A DNA stretch of 64,000 bases from Streptomyces sp. NBC_00557 (GCF_036345995.1 NZ_CP107796.1:8612942-8676941), one strand, 5' to 3'; positions 34,235 through 43,548 are shown, counted from the first letter of the stretch. A program made the numbers and translations. Notes: a model not told the origin generated them from the letters alone.

Positions 34235-34858
34235 TCAGCGGGAGGGCGGAACGACAGGCCAGGGCAGCCCGTCAGGTGAGCTGTCGGCGGGGCGTCCCGC
34301 CTTGACCCAGTCGAGGTACTCATCCTGAACCACACCGGCGTTGACCCACCTTCCGCGGAGGGCTCCAGTGGCCTGTTCGGCGGCTGTGAGGGCACCGAGC
34401 GGGTCGGCGCACGTCGCGAGGAGGCGGCCGAAGTCCTCTTCGTCCTCGTCGGGGTCAAGGGGAGGGAACTCGACCAGGTCGACGAAGGTCTCGTGACCGA
34501 TGTCTTGAAGGGCGTGCAGGAAGATGTCGTAGCGGGTCCTGACCGGTCGGACCTCGACGTAGCGGATCCCCGCAAGCTCAGGTGAACCGGCAGGACCGAG
34601 GAACTGCTCGACTGGCCGGCCCCGCCTCAGAGCCGTAAGGGCGAAAGACTCTGCCAGATAGCGCACGCATGAAGCGTAGAGGGACAGCGGGACCGTCGCC
34701 GATGGCAGGAGAAGGCTCCGGCTCCGGCGGGACTCGAAGGAGGCCCGGCCATACACGGCTCGCTTGAGCGTGTGGCCCGCTGGACGGAGCGGCCGGCACG
34801 GTTTCCTCCCGTCGTGGGGGAACTTCCGCGCTGCTCCGGTCGCCGTACGCCGAACCAT
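34235..34858 (-). CDS. hypothetical protein between the paralogues
   Basis: The stop is firm; the start is not. The coding character is good from about residue 60 (LYASCVRYLAESFALTALRRG) through IRYVEVRPVRTRYDIFLHALQD and an acidic EFPPLDPDEDEEDFGRLL to the end; a GTG at 34756 is an equally likely start to the ATG at 34858, and neither has a clear ribosome binding site. The protein is soluble and mixed alpha/beta. It lies on the opposite strand between the two paralogue genes. No family was recognised. Confidence 0.6.
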   Translation of the reverse strand: MVRRTATGAARKFPHDGRKPCRPLRPAGHTLKRAVYGRASFESRRSRSLLLPSATVPLSLYASCVRYLAESFALTALRRGRPVEQFLGPAGSPELAGIRYVEVRPVRTRYDIFLHALQDIGHETFVDLVEFPPLDPDEDEEDFGRLLATCADPLGALTAAEQATGALRGRWVNAGVVQDEYLDWVKAGRPADSSPDGLPWPVVPPSR

Positions 34859-34920
34859 CGGCAGGGTGAACTGCCGTCCTTGTTCAGGCCGTGGGATCCG
34901 GGGGAGGGAGGGGGGTGCTC

Positions 34921-36759
34921 GTGTCCGGCAGCGACCGCCTGTTCATCCTGTCCACCGCCTCCGCCTCTTCGGCGAGTGGCGAGCCGGGTCCTTGCCTGCT
35001 GATCAACGATCCGGTCGTGGCGATGCGCTGGTACCTGGCCCATGAGCAGGACGACGTCGCGGTATCCGTGCGCCGCAGCCGGGACGGCGGCAGGACGTGG
35101 CAGCCCCTACAGGTGCCGGAACTCCTCGCCGAAGCCAAAGCCCATCAGGCCGTCTCCGGCAGGACCGGCGACACGGCATTGCTGTGGGACGCGCTAGCTG
35201 CCGAGGCGGCCGCCTGGCTCCACCAGCACCTCAGCCACGTCGCGGGCGAGGAGGCGACCTGGCAGCTCGGCGGACAGATCTGGGCCTTGGCCATGGGCAC
35301 CGTGCCGCACGACGACGTCCTGACCCACCTCGCGACCCGCTCCCTCACCGCCCGGGTGGGCGAGGAGGAGTTCCATGCGGCGCGGGCAGGTGCCGCCCAG
35401 ATCGTCAACGCCCTCGCCGTCGCCGCAGCGCCCGGCAGCGCCGAGATGCCCGACCTGCTCAAGGCCTCGGCCCTGCTGTACGGGCTGGCATCCCGTGTGC
35501 CCACCGGCCCGCTCCGGGACCGGCTCCACCAGGCCCAGGAGCGGCTGCTGAACCATCTCGACCAGCGCGTGCGGTTCATACCGGGCGATGACACCACGCA
35601 GCAGCTGGAACAGACCGGCCCCACCACCCGGCAGCCCGGCGGCCCCGGCCATCCTCAGGTGCACCGGGCGGCAGAGCCAGAGCCCGCGGTCGGCGTCTCC
35701 CTTCCGGGCGTCGTGATGGCAGGCTTCCCGCTGCGCTTCGGCGACAAGGAAGCCGCCGCCGCGTGGCGGGTGCTCTGCCCTCCCGCCCGCCGGGAAGCCG
35801 AACATGCCATGGACGAGCTGATGCGCGCGGAAGCCCGTCTGCTGCAAGCCAAGGCCACGGCCCAGGCCGGCGGCCCGGAACCAGCCCAGACGCACACCGG
35901 CGACGCTCTCAGCCGCCTGAGGCAGATACGCGAACGCAGGCGCACCCAAGGCCTCGAGGCCGACGCCAGAGGCGGCCGTGCATACGCCCGCCACCGGCTG
36001 GAAGACCTCGATGCCCGGCACGCGGTGCTCTGGCACGGGCTTGCCCTGGTCGACGCCCAGCACGCCGCCCAACGCGCCCGCCATGTCGGCGCGGTGGCCG
36101 CCGCACAGGCCACCCTTTCACCCGCCGACCAGCCGCCCCCGACCATGCAGCAGGTACTGGCCGAACACGACGCGTTCAACGCCTACGACACACAGCTTCA
36201 GACCGTAAGGGAGCACATCGACCACATCCTGGCCGAGCAACGCCAGGCAACCCGTGACGCCCTGCACCGGCTTCTGCCCCGCACCGTGGGACGCCGGGCC
36301 ATGGCCCGACTGCGCACCCAGCTCGTCGACAACTCCCCCCTCGGCCGCAACGCCGAGCTGAAAGCCATCCGGGCCCTGTTCGCCGCCAACGCCGAGTTCG
36401 AGACCCTTCAGGCCCGGTTCACCAACGGCACACCGCAACCCGGCCGTCCGCCCGTGACCGAGAACGAGGTCCACGAAGCACAGGGACGGCTCAGGCAGGC
36501 CGAGCGGGAACTCGCAGAGCTGCGCTCCGCCCGCCTGGACACCCTGCGCGCCCTCGATGCCCTGGACAGCGTGGCCGACCTGACCCCGACCCCGGCCACC
36601 GGGAGTGCGGCACGCGCCACCCAGATCACCGCCGAATCCCGCGCACGGACCCACTCGCGCACCCACGCGGCCGGCCGCCCACGCCACGACGACCGCACCG
36701 CCGAACAGCACCCCCTCCCGCACGGACAGGCACCACCGCGCGGCACCGGACTGGCCTGA
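34921..36759 (+). CDS. paralogue family X, member 2 (612 aa)
   Basis: GTG 34921 follows GGGGGAGGGAGG; an earlier GTG at 34891 has no such site. It matches member 1 block by block: PCLLINDPVVAMRWYLAHE, GTVPHDDVLTHLATRSL, an interrupted Pro/Gly linker, then AAAAWRVLCPPARREAEHAM, QRQATRDALHRLLPRT, MARLRTQLVDNSPLG and GRPPVTENEVHEAQGRL. By eye identity is moderate, so the duplication is old or came by separate transfer. A 79-base piece of this gene type recurs at 60970. Function unknown. Confidence 0.78.
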   Translation: MSGSDRLFILSTASASSASGEPGPCLLINDPVVAMRWYLAHEQDDVAVSVRRSRDGGRTWQPLQVPELLAEAKAHQAVSGRTGDTALLWDALAAEAAAWLHQHLSHVAGEEATWQLGGQIWALAMGTVPHDDVLTHLATRSLTARVGEEEFHAARAGAAQIVNALAVAAAPGSAEMPDLLKASALLYGLASRVPTGPLRDRLHQAQERLLNHLDQRVRFIPGDDTTQQLEQTGPTTRQPGGPGHPQVHRAAEPEPAVGVSLPGVVMAGFPLRFGDKEAAAAWRVLCPPARREAEHAMDELMRAEARLLQAKATAQAGGPEPAQTHTGDALSRLRQIRERRRTQGLEADARGGRAYARHRLEDLDARHAVLWHGLALVDAQHAAQRARHVGAVAAAQATLSPADQPPPTMQQVLAEHDAFNAYDTQLQTVREHIDHILAEQRQATRDALHRLLPRTVGRRAMARLRTQLVDNSPLGRNAELKAIRALFAANAEFETLQARFTNGTPQPGRPPVTENEVHEAQGRLRQAERELAELRSARLDTLRALDALDSVADLTPTPATGSAARATQITAESRARTHSRTHAAGRPRHDDRTAEQHPLPHGQAPPRGTGLA

Positions 36760-36811
36760 GCAGCGCCACCGGGAACCAGCGCCCCCACGCGCGCACGGAC
36801 GGGGCCGCAGC

Positions 36812-36834
36812 CCGGCACCGTGGCACCGTGCCGG
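36812..36834 (+). terminator. inverted repeat between convergent genes
   Basis: CCGGCAC at 36812-36818 pairs with GTGCCGG at 36828-36834. It lies between the ends of two convergent genes and could serve both. Confidence 0.45.
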
Positions 36835-36902
36835 ATCGGTACGGCTCTCGGCGCCCGCGGCGCTCGGCGACCGCAGGCGCCCGGGGCATGCCGCGCCGGA
36901 CC

Positions 36903-37784
36903 CTAGACCTGCGCCGCAACCTTCTCGGCCTGCGCCGACGCCGGAGCCTGTTCGGCCTCGACACCCGCCCCCGCCGCGGCGCCGGCCTCGGTGAGCGCGG
37001 TGTACATCACCGAGCCCTGCTGCTGCGACTTCTCGGCGCGGTCGTTCTTGACGAGGAGCTCCAGGTTGTTGCGCACCACCTGCACGGACGTCGCCCGCTC
37101 GGGGTGCTCGGCCTTGAACGCGTCGAACACCTCGCGCGCCGTCTGCGGGTGGCCCTGCGACCTGGCCAGAAGGGGCAGGATGAGCTCCTGCAGCGTCGGT
37201 GCGTCCCCCTTCCTGCCCGCGGTCTTCTTCGCCGGAACATCCTTGCCCGCGGCGGTCTCCTTGGCCGGAGACTCCTCGGCCGTGGCCGCCTGCGCCGGCA
37301 CCCGCTTCGCGCTCTTCCCGCCGGTCTTCGTCGCCACCGCCTTCTTCGCGGTGGCCGTCTTCGCCGCCGCCTTCTTCGCCGGGGCATTGGCCGCAGCCTT
37401 CTTCGCGGACGTCTTGCCCTTGGCGGCCGACTTCTTGGCGGCCGTCTTGGCCCGGCTGTCCTGCCGCGGCTGAGGAACGGTCCCCGGCGCAGCCGTGACC
37501 GACCCGGCCGGTGCCGGTGCCGGGTCCGTGGCTGGCACCTCACGCTGCTCCTGCGCCGCCGCCTCGTCGGCCACGGCACGAGCCTCGGCGCCGTTCGACC
37601 CGGTCAGCGTGCCCTGCAGCTTCAGCAACAGGCCTTCCTCCACCTTGAGTTGCTCAAGGCGCTCCTGGAGTCCGGTGATCTGCGTGGCGATGTCGCTCTG
37701 CTCTTTGCGGTTGGCCGCGAGGTCGCTGGCGAACTGCTGGGCGTACACGTTGTGGATGGTGGTCTTCTCGGGCTCGTCGGCCAC
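36903..37784 (-). CDS. histone H1-like DNA-binding protein (293 aa)
   Basis: Three parts are visible. Residues 1-60 are a coiled coil (ANRKEQSDIATQITGLQERLEQLKVEE). Residues about 105-190 are a Lys/Ala repeat tract (SRAKTAAKKSAAKGKTSAKK, KKAAAKTATAKKAVATKTGG) as in histone H1 tails. Residues about 195-265 look like a winged helix (LQELILPLLARSQGHPQTAREVFDAFKAEHP...VQVVRNNLELLVKN). It should bind DNA as a dimer with little sequence preference, as a nucleoid-associated or silencing protein. Similar proteins are common in Streptomyces. GTG 37784 start. Confidence 0.8.
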   Translation of the reverse strand: MADEPEKTTIHNVYAQQFASDLAANRKEQSDIATQITGLQERLEQLKVEEGLLLKLQGTLTGSNGAEARAVADEAAAQEQREVPATDPAPAPAGSVTAAPGTVPQPRQDSRAKTAAKKSAAKGKTSAKKAAANAPAKKAAAKTATAKKAVATKTGGKSAKRVPAQAATAEESPAKETAAGKDVPAKKTAGRKGDAPTLQELILPLLARSQGHPQTAREVFDAFKAEHPERATSVQVVRNNLELLVKNDRAEKSQQQGSVMYTALTEAGAAAGAGVEAEQAPASAQAEKVAAQV

Positions 37785-38190
37785 GGCAGCACGCTCCTTG
37801 TACCTGGATGTGTCTGCCGGATGCTACTCACACGAACGGGGCGAAAGTCACGGTCCTGCACGATCGCCACTCTCCCGGGCCCCCTGGCCGCGCACACACC
37901 GGCGGATATCAGCAGTAGGCCGGCTCAGTACAGGGGCCATCCCGCCCGCCCGGCCGCCACGTGCCGCGCTCCCCATCCCGCACCGTGCGCCGGGCAAGGA
38001 GTTGAAGGCTGCCATGAGCCCCACCAGGCGGAACGACCACATCGGAGAGTGTGATGCGCCTGCACGCATGAAGCACCGTGGGTGGGTACTGGCGGTGCAG
38101 GAGCACCACCCGCTGCCGACCTGCACCGCAGCAGTTCATGACCTGGCAATAGGCTCAGTGGTGTGGCCGAGCCACGACGGGGAGGGAGAC
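37785..38190 (+). other. intergenic between divergent genes
   Basis: These 406 bases separate the divergent H1-like and WhiB-like genes and must hold both promoters. The WhiB frame is open upstream to 37495, but the extension has no ribosome binding site. No operator was recognised. Confidence 0.45.
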
Positions 38191-38478
38191 ATGACCAGTA
38201 CGCAGGCTCACTGGAGTGAGCAAGCGGCCTGCCGGACGGCCGACCCTGAGGAGATGTTCGCCGACACCGCCCGGCAGAAACGGGCCAAGGCGGTCTGCTC
38301 GGGATGCCGGGTGCGCACGGAGTGCCTGGTGGACGCCCTCGACAACCGGGAGGAATTTGGCGTGTGGGGAGGCATGACCGAGCGCGAGCGCAGAGCCTTG
38401 CTGCGCCGCAGACCTCATGTCACTTCCTGGCGGAAGGTACTCCAAGCGGCAGGCGGGGAAGTGTCCCGTGCCGGCTGA
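38191..38478 (+). CDS. WhiB-like iron-sulfur regulator
   Basis: This is a small actinobacterial transcription regulator that holds a [4Fe-4S] cluster and works with the principal sigma factor. The four ligands are Cys14 (AACRTADPEEMF), Cys36 and Cys39 (VCSGC) and Cys45 (TECL), followed by the turn FGVWGGMTERERR and a basic tail (RRRPHVTSWRK). ATG 38191 has GGGAGGGAG at the right distance. At 95 residues it is of normal size. Plasmid-borne copies are well known; which Wbl subclass it belongs to cannot be decided by eye. Confidence 0.93.
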   Translation: MTSTQAHWSEQAACRTADPEEMFADTARQKRAKAVCSGCRVRTECLVDALDNREEFGVWGGMTERERRALLRRRPHVTSWRKVLQAAGGEVSRAG

Positions 38479-38637
38479 GGGCGGCGGGGTGGGCATCTCG
38501 CCAGGGGCTCTGCCGCGGGAATTCGGCTTCGAGCGGGTGGTCCGCTGGTCCGGGTCGGGGTGTGGAGGGAGTGCGGTGGACCTGCGCCAGCGCACCCCCG
38601 ACAGGTGGGTGGAGAGTTGTGCCGACTCGGTCAGCAT

Positions 38638-39198
38638 TCACTCGAGTTCGCTCTTCGCGTGCAGCGTTGCGAACTCCTCAGCGAGTATGCCCATCACGAC
38701 GAGATCCTGGTATCGGCCGGCGAAGAACAAGTGATCTCGCAGGCGGCCCTCCTCGGCGAAGCCGAGACGGCGATGCAGAGCCAGTGATGCCTCGTTGTGC
38801 CCGAAGATCCGCGCCTCGCACTTGTGGTACCGCCGCTCGGCGAACATGAATCGCAGCAGCATCACCACGGCTTCTGCCGCGTAGCCCTTGCGACGGTGCC
38901 GAGCACCCATGGTGATGCCGTATTCGAACCGCCCTGCACGCGGATCTGCGTGGTGCGAGCCGACCGCCCCGACGATCTGCCCCGTGTCCAAGGCTTCGAC
39001 GGCCAAGCTGAAGCAGTCGCCGTCGGACTTGGGGACGGCCTGTTCCTTCGCCCAGGCGCGAAACTGCTCGGCGGACCGAGGCGTCCGCAGCAGGTCTCCC
39101 AACCGCTCCTCATCGGCGGCGAAGCCCATGAACGCCGTCCAGTCACCGGGCTCGACACCGCGCAGACGCACCCGCCTGCCCGTCCAGAACGAAGTCAT
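38638..39198 (-). CDS. GNAT acetyltransferase, RimJ/RimL type
   Basis: The RimJ/RimL-type layout is seen: VRLRGVEPGDWTAFMGFAADEE, then FEYGITMGARHRRKGYAAEAVVMLLRFMF (acetyl-CoA loop R-x-x-G-x-A at about residues 101-106), then CEARIFGHNEASLALHRRLGFAEEGRLRDHLF. The 186-residue length is typical. It would acetylate an amino group, either a protein N-terminus or a small toxic molecule. It is convergent to the WhiB-like gene. ATG 39198 start; the ribosome binding site is weak. Confidence 0.87.
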   Translation of the reverse strand: MTSFWTGRRVRLRGVEPGDWTAFMGFAADEERLGDLLRTPRSAEQFRAWAKEQAVPKSDGDCFSLAVEALDTGQIVGAVGSHHADPRAGRFEYGITMGARHRRKGYAAEAVVMLLRFMFAERRYHKCEARIFGHNEASLALHRRLGFAEEGRLRDHLFFAGRYQDLVVMGILAEEFATLHAKSELE

Positions 39199-39487
39199 CC
39201 CCTATTCGATCACGAGCAGGACGGGATGCACAGGCCAGACGGATCCCCGCCTGAACTGCTGCCAGCCTGCCCCCGCCCCAGCATGGCGGAGGGCCGCTCA
39301 CCAGCTCTCCGCCGCCGCCCGAGGACGGCACCAGCGCCCTTCGACATCCGCCGTCAGACCGCGGGTGCGGCGGTCGTGTCCGCGGTGCGGAACACCACGG
39401 ACACTGGTGCGCCCCCGGCTCCCGCCGCGAGGGACAGCCGGGCCCACCGCCGCCCAACTGCTGCGCGCGCAGGCTGTCCTTGCGTGC

Positions 39488-40558
39488 ATGAGGCCACAGG
39501 ACTTCGGCAGCCGGACGCTGCCCAGGCGCCTGCACGCGCGTGAGTACAGCGGGCAGCACGCGATGGACTTCCTTGCCCGGATGTGGCCTGCCCTGGCCGA
39601 GGCGGACCCTGCCGCCACCGCCTACCAGGATGCGGCCTGGCTGCTGGCGTGGGCCCGGCACCTGCCTGCCCGCTGCGAGCCGTTGGTCCTCGCGGCCGTC
39701 GACGACGGCGACCGGCCCCTCGCCGCCCTGGCCCTGGCCCGTGAACTCACTCCAGACGGCCGCACCTGCATCACCGCGCTGTCCAGCCCCGCATCCGAAC
39801 AGATCCGGCCCGTGGGCGAGAACACCGACGCGGTGAGCGTGCTCCTTGATCACCTGCCCGCCCTCGGGGACGAGGTGCTCCTCACCGACCTGCCCGACAG
39901 CTGTCTCCTGGCCCGGCAGGCACACAGCCGGTGGGGCGTGCCCGACGCCCAGACCCTGTACGCCACCGTCTGCCTGCCCGTGGACCTGACGGCCCTGTCC
40001 CGCTCGACACGACGGGAGCACACCCGCCGCCGCCGCGCCGTGCAGGCCCTGGGCGAGCGGGTGGGATACCACCGCACCCGCACCGGCACACAACTCCTCG
40101 CCGCCTTCGACACCCTCGAGGACCTGCACCACCGGCGCAACGCCCTGCGGCCCCCCGACGCCCACGCACCGGACCTCACCCTGCCCTGGCGGCAGGTGCT
40201 CAACGACTGCGCGGGCCTGGCGTTCATCGCCACACTGACCCTGGACGGCCAGGCGGTGGCCGCCCAGCTGTGCCTGCACCACCGCGACCGCGCCTACTCC
40301 CTGATCACCGCGATGGACCCCGCCCACCGCGAACTGTCCCCAGGGCACGCCCTGCTGCAGATGCTGTGCGAGGACCTCACCAGCGAGGGATACACCGCGC
40401 TGGACCTGGGCCGCACGACCGCGCACGACGGCCAGCGCAACTACAAGGCCGCCCACGGCGCCACCTGGACGACCACCCGCACCTACACCGCCCCGGCCGC
40501 ACTCCGCCCGCCCGTCAGGCAACCCGCCGGTCTGGCGGACGCGGGGAGCAGGCGGTGA
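39488..40558 (+). CDS. CelD/BcsL-type (GNAT-fold) acetyltransferase
   Basis: The C-terminal half has the pattern of CelD/FemAB-like acyltransferases: LEDLHHRRNALRPP, AGLAFIATLTLDGQAVAAQLCL, GHALLQMLCEDLTSEGYTALDLGRTTAHDGQRNYK, with the final K-x-x-x-G ending typical of the group. The N-terminal half is less conserved (DAAWLLAWARHLPARCEPLVL). ATG 39488 is the best start, though without a strong ribosome binding site; the frame is open much further left. The substrate is unknown, perhaps cell-wall or polysaccharide-related. A long antisense ORF over this gene is a shadow. Confidence 0.75.
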   Translation: MRPQDFGSRTLPRRLHAREYSGQHAMDFLARMWPALAEADPAATAYQDAAWLLAWARHLPARCEPLVLAAVDDGDRPLAALALARELTPDGRTCITALSSPASEQIRPVGENTDAVSVLLDHLPALGDEVLLTDLPDSCLLARQAHSRWGVPDAQTLYATVCLPVDLTALSRSTRREHTRRRRAVQALGERVGYHRTRTGTQLLAAFDTLEDLHHRRNALRPPDAHAPDLTLPWRQVLNDCAGLAFIATLTLDGQAVAAQLCLHHRDRAYSLITAMDPAHRELSPGHALLQMLCEDLTSEGYTALDLGRTTAHDGQRNYKAAHGATWTTTRTYTAPAALRPPVRQPAGLADAGSRR

Positions 40559-40620
40559 TTGACAGCGCGCACCGCTGCCGGCGGCGGCCTCCTCGCCCGC
40601 CCGGCCTTGGCCCATCTGTC

Positions 40621-40944
40621 GTGTCCGTGACGGCAGACAACGCGGCGGATGACGTGGAGGAAGCCGATATCGCGGCCATGCGGCGCGCAGGAGTCCTGTC
40701 CGCGTTCCTGCGCTCGCGGATCGCCCGCCCCCGCCCGTGCCCCGCCGCCCGGCCGTGGGACCGGTGCCGCGCACTAGGACACCGTCCCGGCGCCTGGCCC
40801 GCCCCCGCCACGCCGCACCATGCCCCGCCGGCCGTCTGCGCCTGCGCTCTGTGCCAGGCGCTGGCCGAGCACACGGAGACCGGCAGATGCCGGTGTGCGC
40901 TCTGTCGCCCCGACGACACCGCGGTGGTCCTGCCCGCGGGCTGA
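40621..40944 (+). CDS. small cysteine-rich protein (107 aa)
   Basis: GTG 40621 or 40627 starts an acidic helix (DNAADDVEEADIAAMRRAGVLSAF), then an Arg/Pro/Ala-rich middle, then a C-terminal CACALCQALAEHTETGRCRCALC with six cysteines in two CxC-xx-C groups. That end should bind zinc. No ribosome binding site is evident, so the start is weakly supported; it may be coupled to the acetyltransferase gene 62 bases upstream. Confidence 0.5.
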   Translation: MSVTADNAADDVEEADIAAMRRAGVLSAFLRSRIARPRPCPAARPWDRCRALGHRPGAWPAPATPHHAPPAVCACALCQALAEHTETGRCRCALCRPDDTAVVLPAG

Positions 40945-41273
40945 GGCACTTCCCGGAGTGGGTGCGTGCGAATGATGATCCGATTTCGTACGGTTTTGAG
41001 TGCCCGGGTCTGACAGGACGTCCGGGGCTCGGCGGTCCCGTGCTCCGATCGCACGCCGCGCGGGACCGCCCTCAACGCCACAGCCAGGGGCCGTAGGCTG
41101 AACACGCCGATGCGCCGGGCGTCACGCCTGGCCCTGTGGGGCCCGGCCAAGCCCGGGCCCCACACCACTTCTGCGCCTGCTGCATGCCGGAGCGTCCGCG
41201 GCGCGGCGGTTGATGCCGCGTTCGGCCCCGCCCCGGCCGCCGTGCCGGGCGGGGGAGCCCGTGCGCGCCCGTG
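40945..41273 (+). other. intergenic between convergent genes
   Basis: This is 329 bases with no convincing gene. It includes a lower-GC patch (AATGATGATCCGATTTCG near 40971) unlike the surroundings. No clear terminator was found. Confidence 0.4.
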
Positions 41274-42509
41274 TTACCGGCCGGGTTGCTGCGTCGGCCG
41301 GGGTGCCGGGGGAGGCGTCTGCTGCTGCGCGCCGTCCGGCTTGGGTGCCGGTTTCGGTCCGGGCTTGGACGCGCGGGAGGCCAGTTGCTGCATCAGCCGG
41401 TCGGCCATGGCGCTGATCTCCGCGGCCCGCTCCGCGTAGGGCTGCGGGCTGGTGGCGGGTGTGGGGTCGGGTGTGCGCAGGAAGCCCGCCTCGTCGTAGC
41501 GGGCGCGGTAGGCGGTGCTGGCGTGCCGCCAGGAGTAGGGGGCGATGGCGGCCTGGACCGCGGGTGAGAGCGCGGCGGTGTGGGTCAGGTGCGGGTGGTG
41601 GGCCTGGCGCCAGGACAGCCCGTCGATCTCGACCGCGAGGTCGCCGGTGCCGGTGAAGTCCACGCTGGTGGCGAGCGCGGTGTAGGCGGGCAGCGCCCTG
41701 CCGGCGAGCGGGCGCAGGGTGAACACGACGTGGGTGGCGGGCCGGGCGGGCGGTGTGTCCTGGAAGAGCTCTTCGTGGTGGGCGTCCTCGAACGCGGCCC
41801 GGGCGGTGGTGTTCCAGTAGGTGGCGCGGGGCAGGTTGCCGTGTCCGAGGTGCTCCAGCAGCGTGGCGGCCCTACCGGCCGGGTCCTGGGAGGCGTCGTG
41901 GACGTAGGCGTGCACCGAGGGCGGCAGGAACAGCCGCGTGGCACCGTGCAGGGGCTGCGCCGCCGGGTCCAGACGCACAGCGGGGGCTTCCTGGTAGAGC
42001 GCGGTGTAGTGGTCCGCCTCCTGATCGACGCGCTCGCCGTAGCGGTAGACGGCGTCCCGGTGGCCGTTAAGGCCGTAGTACTGGTTCAGGTGGGCGATCT
42101 GCGCTTTCTCCGAGGCGACTTCGACGGCGTCGAAGTAGGCGGCCCACTCGGCCGGCGGCCTGTTGTGGACGTTGCGGTGCGGGGCCGGGTCGCGGTAGCT
42201 GTTCCACCACCGGGCCCCGTCAGGGCTGCGGGCACCGTGGTTGATCCACGCTGTCGGGTACGCCGCGTAGAGAGCGTCCATGAGCACTCCGGCCAGGCCG
42301 CGCCGCTGGAATCCGGGGTGGACGTTGAGCATCCACACCTTCACCGCCTGCCCGTCGGGGTGGACGTGGAAGTCGAGGTGCCCGGCGGCCGACCGTCCGA
42401 TGCAGGCGATCAGCCTGCGCCCCGTCCAGGACATGCCGACGGGGACCTTCCAGTCGGTCAGCCACAGCGACAGTCCTTCCTCGGGAAGGCTGTCCTCGCT
42501 CGGGGCCAC
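41274..42509 (-). CDS. GNAT-domain protein with disordered C-terminus (411 aa)
   Basis: The N-terminal 110 residues contain VWMLNVHPGFQRRGLAGVLMDALYAAYPTAWINHG (about residues 58-92), an acetyl-CoA loop with R-R-G-L-A, then ARWWNSYRD as in acetyltransferase-like proteins. The middle 250 residues are unassigned (SVHAYVHDASQDPAGRAATLLEHLGHGNLP; DGLSWRQAHHPHLTHTAALSP). The last 40 are Pro/Lys/Gln-rich. GTG 42509 lies two bases after the stop of the upstream gene, so they form an operon. Substrate unknown. Confidence 0.75.
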   Translation of the reverse strand: MAPSEDSLPEEGLSLWLTDWKVPVGMSWTGRRLIACIGRSAAGHLDFHVHPDGQAVKVWMLNVHPGFQRRGLAGVLMDALYAAYPTAWINHGARSPDGARWWNSYRDPAPHRNVHNRPPAEWAAYFDAVEVASEKAQIAHLNQYYGLNGHRDAVYRYGERVDQEADHYTALYQEAPAVRLDPAAQPLHGATRLFLPPSVHAYVHDASQDPAGRAATLLEHLGHGNLPRATYWNTTARAAFEDAHHEELFQDTPPARPATHVVFTLRPLAGRALPAYTALATSVDFTGTGDLAVEIDGLSWRQAHHPHLTHTAALSPAVQAAIAPYSWRHASTAYRARYDEAGFLRTPDPTPATSPQPYAERAAEISAMADRLMQQLASRASKPGPKPAPKPDGAQQQTPPPAPRPTQQPGR

Positions 42510-42511
42510 GG

Positions 42512-42895
42512 CTAGCGGGCGGCGGAAGGCCAGGTGACGGCGACGAGGCGGCCCTCGGCGGCGTCGACGCCGTCCAGCGCCGCCAGAGCCGCGGCGGTGG
42601 AGGCTTCCAGACGCCTTGCACCCTCCGGCTCACCCAGGCCGGGCCAGCGGGCGGCATCGACGCTCAGCCTGCTCTGCACCACGACCTCCGCCGTTCCGGA
42701 CGCCTGCACCGGCTGCTGTGGCGCGCTCAGGGTGGCCACCCGGGCCGTGCACGCGACGTCGCCCCGGGTATCGGGCGCGGAGCGGTGGTCGAAGATGATC
42801 TCGCCCGCCTCGCCGAGCGCAGCCATCAGACGTGCGATCGCCTCGGGCGGGCCGCTCAACTCGACCTTGGTGTACTGCGGTGCCTTCTTGCTCAT
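42512..42895 (-). CDS. hypothetical protein (127 aa), operon with GNAT-domain protein
   Basis: ATG 42895 follows GGAGCAG. The protein starts MSKKAPQYTKVELSGPPEAIARLMAALGEAGEIIFDH, which looks like one alpha/beta half of an ACT- or ferredoxin-like fold, followed by TARVATLSAPQQPVQASGTAEVVVQSRL and an Ala-rich helix. Its TAG stop is two bases before the GTG of the GNAT-domain gene, so the two are almost surely translated together. No function is assigned. Confidence 0.68.
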   Translation of the reverse strand: MSKKAPQYTKVELSGPPEAIARLMAALGEAGEIIFDHRSAPDTRGDVACTARVATLSAPQQPVQASGTAEVVVQSRLSVDAARWPGLGEPEGARRLEASTAAALAALDGVDAAEGRLVAVTWPSAAR

Positions 42896-43237
42896 GCTCA
42901 ACGACTGCTCCCTACCCGCGTGCGGACGGTCTTGACAGCGCAACTCCCGGCGGCACCGGTCAAGTTCCCGGGCCTGATCGGGGCATGAAGCAGACGTCCA
43001 GGTGTGGCGGCAGCGGTCAACGACGCCCAACACCTGCCGTGCGACACGGCTGACCGCCCCGGCCGGCCGATAACGGCATGGCGTCCCGCGACGCGGGACG
43101 CCGGGGAAGGCCGCACCCCCCAGGCGGGAAACAGCTCCTCACGCCGGGGCGAGCGGCATTCCGGCACGCCAGGCTGACCGGTACAGCGGCCTTCGCCGCC
43201 TCAACGCGCCGTTCCCGCCCCACGGAAGAGCCGTCAT

Positions 43238-43396
43238 ATGTCGCGCCTGTTCGACCGGCAGCTGCTCCGCTTCTCCCGCTTCCGTCTCACCATGGAGCCA
43301 TCCAACCTCGTCGGGTTCCTGACGGTTCAGGCGGGCGGAGCTTCAGGTGCCGCGGCGGGGCTTGGTGCCGACTTTGTGGTGGACGAAGGCGGCTGA
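43238..43396 (+). CDS. possible small protein (52 aa)
   Basis: ATG 43238 follows GGAAGAG and opens 52 codons: MSRLFDRQLLRFSRFRLTME, then PSNLVGFLTVQAGGASGAAAGLGADFVVDEGG. The first half is a basic amphipathic helix and the second is Gly/Ala-rich. It is the only frame with a good ribosome binding site in the 42896-43548 interval, which is otherwise empty. The codon use is not strongly biased, so the call is tentative. Confidence 0.4.
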   Translation: MSRLFDRQLLRFSRFRLTMEPSNLVGFLTVQAGGASGAAAGLGADFVVDEGG

Positions 43397-43548
43397 ACGC
43401 CTCGCCGGTGGCGAGAACCCGCCCGACGACGTGACGGGTGGCCGGTAGCTGGTTCTTCGAGCCTGACGGCCTGCCGGGTGCGCGGAGCTGTCCGCGCAGA
43501 AGGCCGCCGGATTCTGTGGGCGGCGCCTCGATCAGCTCGCTGCCGCTT

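Noticed and set aside
39143..40774. 543-codon minus-strand open frame
   Set aside because: Antisense of the CelD-type acetyltransferase gene, glycine-rich, no ribosome binding site.
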